DNA from: Chromatiales bacterium
Lineage (GTDB): Bacteria; Pseudomonadota; Gammaproteobacteria; UBA6429; Thiohalophilaceae
Direction of reading: 5' to 3'
Assembly (NCBI GenBank): GCA_027001895.1
Contig: JALTLP010000153.1
Location: 1 to 17,958, forward strand
DNA: 17,958 bases
Position numbers and translations under genes: made by a program. Positions 13,960 to 17,958 of the stretch are shown piece after piece (position 1 is the stretch's first letter; the number at the start of each line of letters is the position of its first letter). Below the pieces are notes generated by a model. That model was not told where the DNA came from. It ran no database searches and saw only the letters and a list, made by a program, of their open reading frames with translations.

Positions 13960-14355
13960 ATGAGTAATACGGGCAGTAAAAACAGACGTTTATTATCAAT
14001 TGTTGAGTTAGGTGGATACCCTGATTTCAGTAAAATTTATAACCAGCACCAGCTCGACGTTGAAGTCACCGATTCGATGCGCAAGGCAGTAAAAATACTT
14101 AAAAAGAACAGGCCGGATATTATTGTTGCTGAATTTAATTACCAGTCCGACTTTCGTGATCGTACCAGTAACCTCGAAACATTGCTTGCGGTGTTACAGA
14201 AAAATCCGGAAATTAAACTGGTCGTGTTTTACGAAAAAGAATTTGCACACCAGTTTAAACGGGTAACCGACCGGTTTGAGCTGCCGTATACGCTGGCATT
14301 CCCGATTGATGAAGCTGCATTGTCCGCAATAATAGCACAGTGTCTTAGCGCCTAG
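13960..14355 (+). CDS. Degenerate receiver-like protein
   Basis: A 131-residue single-domain protein with the alternating strand/helix pattern of a response-regulator receiver: LLSIVEL, an amphipathic helix AVKILKKNR, PDIIVAEFN, IKLVVFYE and YTLAFPID. The residues needed for phosphorylation are not canonical. The site at the end of strand 3 is glutamate (E58) instead of aspartate, and the usual lysine before the last proline is phenylalanine (F114). It is therefore probably a phosphorylation-independent pseudo-receiver or a fold relative. There is no output domain. AGGA lies about 12 bases before the ATG. Its stop overlaps the stop of the convergent thioredoxin-HEAT gene in the four bases CTAG. 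The fold call is from pattern only and is moderate. Confidence 0.6.
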   Translation: MSNTGSKNRRLLSIVELGGYPDFSKIYNQHQLDVEVTDSMRKAVKILKKNRPDIIVAEFNYQSDFRDRTSNLETLLAVLQKNPEIKLVVFYEKEFAHQFKRVTDRFELPYTLAFPIDEAALSAIIAQCLSA

Positions 14356-15017
14356 CTGTAGACGTCTTCAATAATTTCTTTTATTTCATCAGATTCATCT
14401 TTTAAATTTTGCTGCATAAAAAGCTCAAGTTCTTTATTCATTTTACCCTGGTTTTTTAGTTCAGCATAAATTAGCGACAGGTAATAAACAATATCGACCC
14501 GAACAGCATGGTTGTCTGTATCGCTTGCACGGATTAGTTTGGTGACCAGCTCCTCAGCTACTGCGCTGTCTATAATATTACTGGCCAGACTTTCAAACAG
14601 GGCGGTGATGCCAATTTTAACCTGCATCTTTGTCTCGTTGTCTTCAACCAGTTGTATGAGGACAGGCCAGTATTCAGGATTGTTTTTAATAACACGTTCA
14701 GCCTGGTTAATTTGTCCATCTTCAAGTTTGTTTGCGAAGAAGTAATGTGGAAACCTTCCCTGTTTATATTTCGTTATCCATTCATCAAGTTCAGACTGAC
14801 TAATCATACCAGTAAATTCAAAGTCATCTATTTTTATTAATGGCACACTGCGAATAGCTGAATACTGTTGCGGGTCAGATACGTTATCAAGATTGATAAT
14901 ATCCAGACGAGTCAGTGAGCTTTCTTTTAACGCACTGCTAAGTAGAGCCATTAATTGCGAACAAAACGGGCAATGAGTGGAAATAAATAAATTGATAGTC
15001 AGGTCTTTGTCTGGCAT
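14352..15017 (-). CDS. Thioredoxin-fold protein with C-terminal HEAT-like helices
   Basis: A 221-residue cytoplasmic protein in two parts. Residues 5-85 are a thioredoxin/glutaredoxin fold with the redox pair CPFC (C16, C19) after a hydrophobic strand (INLFIST) and a cis-proline loop SVPLIKID (P59). Residues about 95-221 are all helical, with repeated units around YWPVLIQLVEDNETKMQVKIG and AVRVDIVYYLSLIYAE that resemble HEAT repeats, a protein-binding scaffold. The product may act as a thiol reductase or redox switch on a bound partner. No signal peptide is present. It lies 24 bases after the YdcH-like gene, so the two may be co-transcribed, and it converges on the receiver-like gene with overlapping stops. 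ATG 15017 lacks a clear ribosome-binding site, which fits translation following the upstream gene. Confidence 0.75.
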   Translation of the reverse strand: MPDKDLTINLFISTHCPFCSQLMALLSSALKESSLTRLDIINLDNVSDPQQYSAIRSVPLIKIDDFEFTGMISQSELDEWITKYKQGRFPHYFFANKLEDGQINQAERVIKNNPEYWPVLIQLVEDNETKMQVKIGITALFESLASNIIDSAVAEELVTKLIRASDTDNHAVRVDIVYYLSLIYAELKNQGKMNKELELFMQQNLKDESDEIKEIIEDVYS

Positions 15018-15041
15018 CAGTTGGCTAACAACTTGTCTGGT

Positions 15042-15248
15042 TTATGCTTCAATGTCAGGGATAAGCTGATCTTCGTAGTACTGAATCTGTTCTTTAAGAC
15101 GTAATTTTCTTTTTTTCAGACGAGTAATCTGCATCTGGTCAACCAGTTGTGCTTCGGTTAGTTTTATAATAATTTCATCGAGATCGCGGTGTTCGTTGAT
15201 AAGTTCGGTAATCTGGTGTTGAATTTTGGCTTGATCTTGAGGATCCAT
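15042..15248 (-). CDS. YdcH-like small protein (DUF465)
   Basis: A 68-residue, almost wholly helical, highly charged protein. HRDLDEIIIKLTEAQ followed by ITRLKKRKLRLKEQI matches the DUF465/YdcH pattern, in which a short protein forms an antiparallel helical hairpin. Its function is unknown. The start at 15248 has no obvious ribosome-binding site. It is followed by the thioredoxin-HEAT gene 24 bases on and preceded by a 107-base gap that carries a TATACT box. Confidence 0.8.
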   Translation of the reverse strand: MDPQDQAKIQHQITELINEHRDLDEIIIKLTEAQLVDQMQITRLKKRKLRLKEQIQYYEDQLIPDIEA

Positions 15249-15304
15249 AATCGGGTTATCACCGGTTAAATATCATTACTGGAAAAGTTGCGGGTACAGT
15301 TTTA

Positions 15305-15310
15305 AGTATA
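15305..15310 (-). promoter_or_regulatory. Candidate -10 box for the YdcH-like gene
   Basis: Minus-strand TATACT lies about 57 bases upstream of the start at 15248. TTCAGC is 18 bases further up but is a weak -35. The 107-base gap after the previous gene supports a separate promoter. Confidence 0.3.
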
Positions 15311-15355
15311 ATACATCTGTTAAAATCTGCTGAAGCTGCCGGATAAACCGGGCTG

Positions 15356-15649
15356 TTATTCGGCAGGTTCATCGGATGATTTGTTTTTTACATCCTGTAT
15401 TGAAACAACCACGCTTTTAGGTGGCTCATCAACATAACGTGGCCGTTGTGTGCTGACATCAGTATCATTGCCGGATAACTCAACTTCACGCACACTGATT
15501 AACTTGAGACACTCGCGCATATTGTTAATCGTGTTATCGGATAACGGGTGACGCACCCCCGGGCGGGTAAAGGTTTCTTTTGCGATATCCGTCAGGATTC
15601 GTTTCATGATCGCCAAAATTTCCTGTTCAGACGCTTGTTTTTCAGACAT
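15356..15649 (-). CDS. Conserved hypothetical protein, 97 residues
   Basis: A small soluble protein. The first half is helical (EQEILAIMKRILTDIAKET). A conserved-looking block follows, GVRHPLSDNTINNMRECLKLISVREVEL, then a low-complexity acidic tail containing RPRYVDEPP. I recall short gammaproteobacterial proteins with the same HPLS..TI..MR..L.LI..RE and Y/HVDEP blocks, sometimes loosely labelled as segregation/condensation related, but I would not assign that role. The ATG at 15649 has only a weak ribosome-binding site. It is the first gene of the minus-strand cluster that continues with the YdcH-like and thioredoxin-HEAT genes. Confidence 0.6.
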   Translation of the reverse strand: MSEKQASEQEILAIMKRILTDIAKETFTRPGVRHPLSDNTINNMRECLKLISVREVELSGNDTDVSTQRPRYVDEPPKSVVVSIQDVKNKSSDEPAE

Positions 15650-15846
15650 TTTATTTACCGTTATTCCAGAATAGCAGGGCGGGCTATTTTAAAGCAGTTT
15701 GCATTAACATAACAGTTTAATTGCGATTAATACCCGGCCGGAGATTATTACCGGCAAACTTGATAAACTGCCGCTTTTCCGCAGCATTGTCAGGATTTTG
15801 GGCATGTTAATCGTGATATTTTTAAGTTATTGTTTGGACAGGAATT

Positions 15847-16458
15847 TTGCTTAATACAGAGGGTCAGTACAGGCTGGTGTTTAGCAGTCACTCAAATATT
15901 GATATAAGGACTGTTTTACAGGGGCTACAAAAGCTTCAGTTTACCGGTAAGCCGGTATTTAACAACAGCGCGAATGAATATTGTGCTGGCGATACTTTTT
16001 TGTCGTCAATAACCTTTATGGGTTGTTCGCCTTATATAGAATTTGAGCCACCAGAAAATTTAAAACCGAGCGGTGTTGCGGAGTTTTGTTTTATTCGGGT
16101 TTCAAAAACAAGCCAGCCGGTTTTATTTCACCAAGGGCAACTGAAAAATCTGAAAACCATTCCGCGCTGCCGGCAGTGCCGAAAAGTGCTGCCGGACTTG
16201 CAACAGCAAGCAGAGCAGTTTAATCAAAGCGGCAAGTTTAGCTGTAAAAACTGCGATACGGTTTTAACGGCCGGGGATTTAGACTGGCGCAAAGCATCGG
16301 GCGTTGGCAATATTTTTATCGAGGTGCTTAATGTCTATTTGCAGGAAGCGGTGCCAACCGATGCGTTTATGCAACAACTTGAAACGATCACCACTTCCCC
16401 CTGGCAGTATTTTTATACCGATTCAAATATACAAACAAAGTTGCTTGACATCCGTTAA
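15847..16458 (+). CDS. Zinc-ribbon protein, unknown function
   Basis: A 203-residue soluble protein. Residues about 7-95 form an alpha/beta domain with DTFLSSITFMGCSPYIEFEPP and FCFIRVS. Residues 108-140 hold two CxxC knuckles, RCRQCRK and SCKNCDT, about 24 residues apart, a typical zinc ribbon. The rest (GNIFIEVLNVYLQEAVPTD...WQYFYTD) is alpha/beta. I recall similar uncharacterised proteins in gammaproteobacteria, where FMGCSP and the ribbon are conserved. The frame has no ATG before residue 59, which would cut the first domain. TTG 15847 is therefore taken as the start, with AGGA at 15840-15843 close upstream; ATT at 15844 is a less likely alternative. It is a single gene followed by a terminator at 16625. 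Confidence 0.65.
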   Translation: MLNTEGQYRLVFSSHSNIDIRTVLQGLQKLQFTGKPVFNNSANEYCAGDTFLSSITFMGCSPYIEFEPPENLKPSGVAEFCFIRVSKTSQPVLFHQGQLKNLKTIPRCRQCRKVLPDLQQQAEQFNQSGKFSCKNCDTVLTAGDLDWRKASGVGNIFIEVLNVYLQEAVPTDAFMQQLETITTSPWQYFYTDSNIQTKLLDIR

Positions 16459-16624
16459 GTTGCCAGCCACACTCAGGCCATGTTTAAAATACTTTCAAAA
16501 CCGATTTTAATTATGTCTGCCAAACCAATGGCGTGGCGTTGTGCTATTGCGCTTACCGTGCGCGAGCATCCGGCCGAGGGTATTGAAACCGATTAAACTT
16601 TTTAAAAAAATCACCCAATACCTG

Positions 16625-16654
16625 AAGCCACTGTTTAACAACCGTGGCTTTTTT
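16625..16654 (+). terminator. Rho-independent terminator before the EamA gene
   Basis: AAGCCAC at 16625-16631 pairs with GTGGCTT at 16644-16650, with an inner GTT/AAC pairing, and runs into TTTTTT. This is the clearest intrinsic terminator in the window. It lies 167 bases after the zinc-ribbon gene; no gene I can support lies between. Confidence 0.8.
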
Positions 16655-16689
16655 CGTTTTAGCAGTATTCTTTTTTACAGGAAATAATG

Positions 16690-17616
16690 ATGTCCGTACC
16701 AGCAGCTTATTTAGGGATTATACTTATCTGGTCAACCACCCCACTGGCAATTAAGTGGAGCGGTGAGAGTGCCGGCTTTTTATTTGGTGTGTCTGCAAGA
16801 ATGTTTCTTTCGGTTATGGTTTGCGCGGTTATTATGTCTTTTATGTCGCGAACCCTGCCCTGGAACCGTGCTGCAATAAAGGTATACCTTGTTTCTTCAA
16901 TCGGTATTTTTGGTTCGATGATGAGCGTTTACTGGGGTGCGCAGTTTGTCGAGTCCGGACTTATTTCGGTTATTTTTGGATTAACGCCGATTGTTACCGG
17001 CCTAATCGCGGTTGTCTGGTTAAAAGAAGAAGCCTTTAGCGTAACAAAAGCTTTTGGTCTTGTATTGGGACTGGCTGGCATGGTGATTATTTTTTCACGC
17101 GGCGTTTCATTTGGTAATCTGTCAATATTCGGAATCAGTGCCATTGTTTTTGCAATGTTTTTACATTCCATCAGTACAGTCTGGATGAAACAGATACAGG
17201 GAAATATTAAATCTCTCGATGCGGTTTATGGTGGTTTACTGGTAAGCCTGCCAATGTACGCTATTAGCTGGTTGCTGTTATCCGTTTATGGTGGCCAGCA
17301 GCTACCGGAAACCATTTCAGAGCGGACGCTGATTGCAATTGCATACCTCGGTATTATGGGTTCGGTAATCGGCTTTATTCTGTTCTATTATGTATTAAAA
17401 AATATACCGGCCAGTCGGGTGGGTTTGATACCGTTGTTTACCCCGGTACTGGCTTTATTAATGGGCAGTTATTTTAATAACGAGAATATTCCATTAATCG
17501 TCTGGACAGGTTCAGGGTTGATACTGCTGGGGATGAGTGTTTATCAGTGGGGCCATCATATTGTGCGTGTTACGCCACAGACCGTCGATGGTGCTGTCGA
17601 AACCGAGTACGATTAA
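16690..17616 (+). CDS. EamA-family (DMT) inner-membrane transporter
   Basis: A drug/metabolite transporter-superfamily protein of 308 residues with ten predicted membrane segments in two EamA repeats. The first repeat includes LGIILIWSTTPLAIKWSG and ends with VESGLISVIFGLTPIVTGLIAV, a typical EamA signature. The second includes FGISAIVFAMFLHSISTVWMKQ and GSVIGFILFYYVLKNIPASRVG, followed by LIPLFTPVLALLMGSYF. Such carriers usually export amino acids or other metabolites; the substrate cannot be told from sequence. ATGs at 16687 and 16690 are adjacent; AGGAAA at 16679-16684 is better spaced for the second. It is isolated between two terminators, so it is monocistronic. The tail after the last segment is acidic and short. 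Confidence 0.92.
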   Translation: MSVPAAYLGIILIWSTTPLAIKWSGESAGFLFGVSARMFLSVMVCAVIMSFMSRTLPWNRAAIKVYLVSSIGIFGSMMSVYWGAQFVESGLISVIFGLTPIVTGLIAVVWLKEEAFSVTKAFGLVLGLAGMVIIFSRGVSFGNLSIFGISAIVFAMFLHSISTVWMKQIQGNIKSLDAVYGGLLVSLPMYAISWLLLSVYGGQQLPETISERTLIAIAYLGIMGSVIGFILFYYVLKNIPASRVGLIPLFTPVLALLMGSYFNNENIPLIVWTGSGLILLGMSVYQWGHHIVRVTPQTVDGAVETEYD

Positions 17617-17640
17617 CTGTTTTTCGGGAGGATCGTCATT

Positions 17641-17666
17641 GGGGGGCATTTGGCTCCCCTTTATTT
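17641..17666 (+). terminator. Rho-independent terminator after the EamA gene
   Basis: GGGGGGC at 17641-17647 pairs with GCTCCCC at 17653-17659 (one G-T) around ATTTG, then TTTATTT. It lies 24 bases after the stop codon. Confidence 0.8.
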
Positions 17667-17700
17667 GATTTTTGAAGATAGCGTCAAATATTTAGTGGCA

Positions 17701-17706
17701 TATAAT
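17701..17706 (+). promoter_or_regulatory. Candidate -10 box for the PhnD-like gene
   Basis: A perfect TATAAT about 65 bases before the ATG at 17771, with no good -35 at 17 bases. It lies after the EamA terminator, where a new promoter is needed. Confidence 0.35.
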
Positions 17707-17770
17707 GTGTTAAACTGCATGTATACCTTAAATGGATTAATTTTCTGGAACATATTTCCTGGAGCGACAA

Positions 17771-17958
17771 ATGGACTTTCCAAATTTTCCTAAACATATC
17801 TGTATTTTACTTGTTTTATTGTTACCAGTTAAAAGTGTGTTCGCAGATGAACTTATTCTGACATCACCGCCAAGAGAATCTGTTGAAGCAGGTAAGAAGC
17901 TGTATGAGCCTGTTGCAAAATATTTAACATCCCTGCTTGGCCGCAAGGTTACCTATAA
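17771..17958 (+). CDS. PhnD-like periplasmic binding protein, 3' end beyond window
   Basis: The first 62 residues are present. A signal peptide (HICILLVLLLPVKSVFA) is followed by ELILTSPPRESVEAGKKLYEPVAKYLTSLLGRKV. The pattern of SPPRES..AG...Y.P.A.YLS..LG..V is that of the phosphate/phosphonate-binding (PhnD-like, PF12974) fold. GGAG at 17761-17764 precedes ATG 17771. Proteins with this beginning include stand-alone ABC-transporter binding proteins and periplasmic sensor domains of histidine kinases or GGDEF proteins. The window ends too early to choose, and the ligand cannot be named. Confidence 0.75.
   Translation, partial: MDFPNFPKHICILLVLLLPVKSVFADELILTSPPRESVEAGKKLYEPVAKYLTSLLGRKVTY

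Noticed and set aside
16480..16596. A 38-codon open frame starting ATGTTTAAA between the zinc-ribbon gene and the terminator
   Set aside because: The only Shine-Dalgarno-like bases are 2 bases from the ATG, the sequence is not recognisable, and it is short enough to be chance. It cannot be excluded as a real small gene or a gene remnant.
1..17958. CRISPR array, rRNA, tRNA or insertion sequence
   Set aside because: No regularly spaced repeats, no recognisable rRNA or tRNA core sequence and no transposase-like protein were seen on either strand.

Overview
The window looks like chromosomal DNA of a moderately AT-rich gammaproteobacterium. The class II glyoxalase I, Slt70-type transglycosylase, YdcH-type protein, DUF2189 membrane protein and several small proteins I associate with gammaproteobacteria (often sulfur-oxidiser-like lineages) all fit. 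This is judged from protein recognition alone, so the genus is not assigned. I see no rRNA, tRNA, CRISPR array, insertion sequence or phage gene. It reads as ordinary housekeeping and accessory chromosome, with one or two unusual proteins.

Layout. 1-1869 (-): most of a soluble lytic transglycosylase gene, cut by the window edge. 1870-2222: AT-rich spacer with a dyad. 2223-4824 (+): a DUF2189-like membrane protein, then ilvD (branched-chain amino acid synthesis) behind a structured leader. 5054-5728 (+): a small DUF6763-like protein with a strong terminator, then a MazG-like nucleotide pyrophosphohydrolase. 5741-5825: palindromic repeats between convergent genes. 7229-5861 (-): a YbhN-like membrane protein and gloA, tightly coupled. 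7355-8244 (+): a PilZ (c-di-GMP-binding) protein and a conserved small protein. 9744-8266 (-): a fusion of a DNA-binding helix-turn-helix, a coiled coil, a [2Fe-2S] ferredoxin domain and a reductase-like domain. 9904-12541 (+): a Csd4-type cell-shape carboxypeptidase and a FliB-type flagellin lysine methylase, probably co-transcribed. 12693-13085 (+): an Xre/MbcA/ParS-type antitoxin-like protein without a visible toxin. 13810-13094 (-): two conserved hypothetical genes in the same reading frame. 13960-14355 (+): a degenerate receiver-like protein converging on a thioredoxin-HEAT protein (15017-14352). Upstream of the latter on the same strand are a YdcH-like gene and a 97-residue hypothetical. 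15847-16458 (+): a zinc-ribbon protein with a TTG start. 16690-17616 (+): an EamA transporter closed by a terminator. 17771-17958 (+): the start of a PhnD-like periplasmic binding protein, cut by the right edge.

Themes. Several genes concern the cell envelope and motility: the Slt and Csd4 peptidoglycan enzymes, FliB flagellin modification and PilZ c-di-GMP response. Csd4 sets helical or curved shape in Helicobacter and Campylobacter, so a curved, flagellated cell is a reasonable inference, but it is not shown by sequence alone. The most unusual item is the 492-residue protein at 8266-9744. It keeps four [2Fe-2S] cysteines and a DNA-binding head, but its flavin and nucleotide signature motifs are eroded. 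This suggests a redox-sensing transcription factor that is built from, but may no longer act as, a ferredoxin reductase. A dyad overlaps its own ribosome-binding site.
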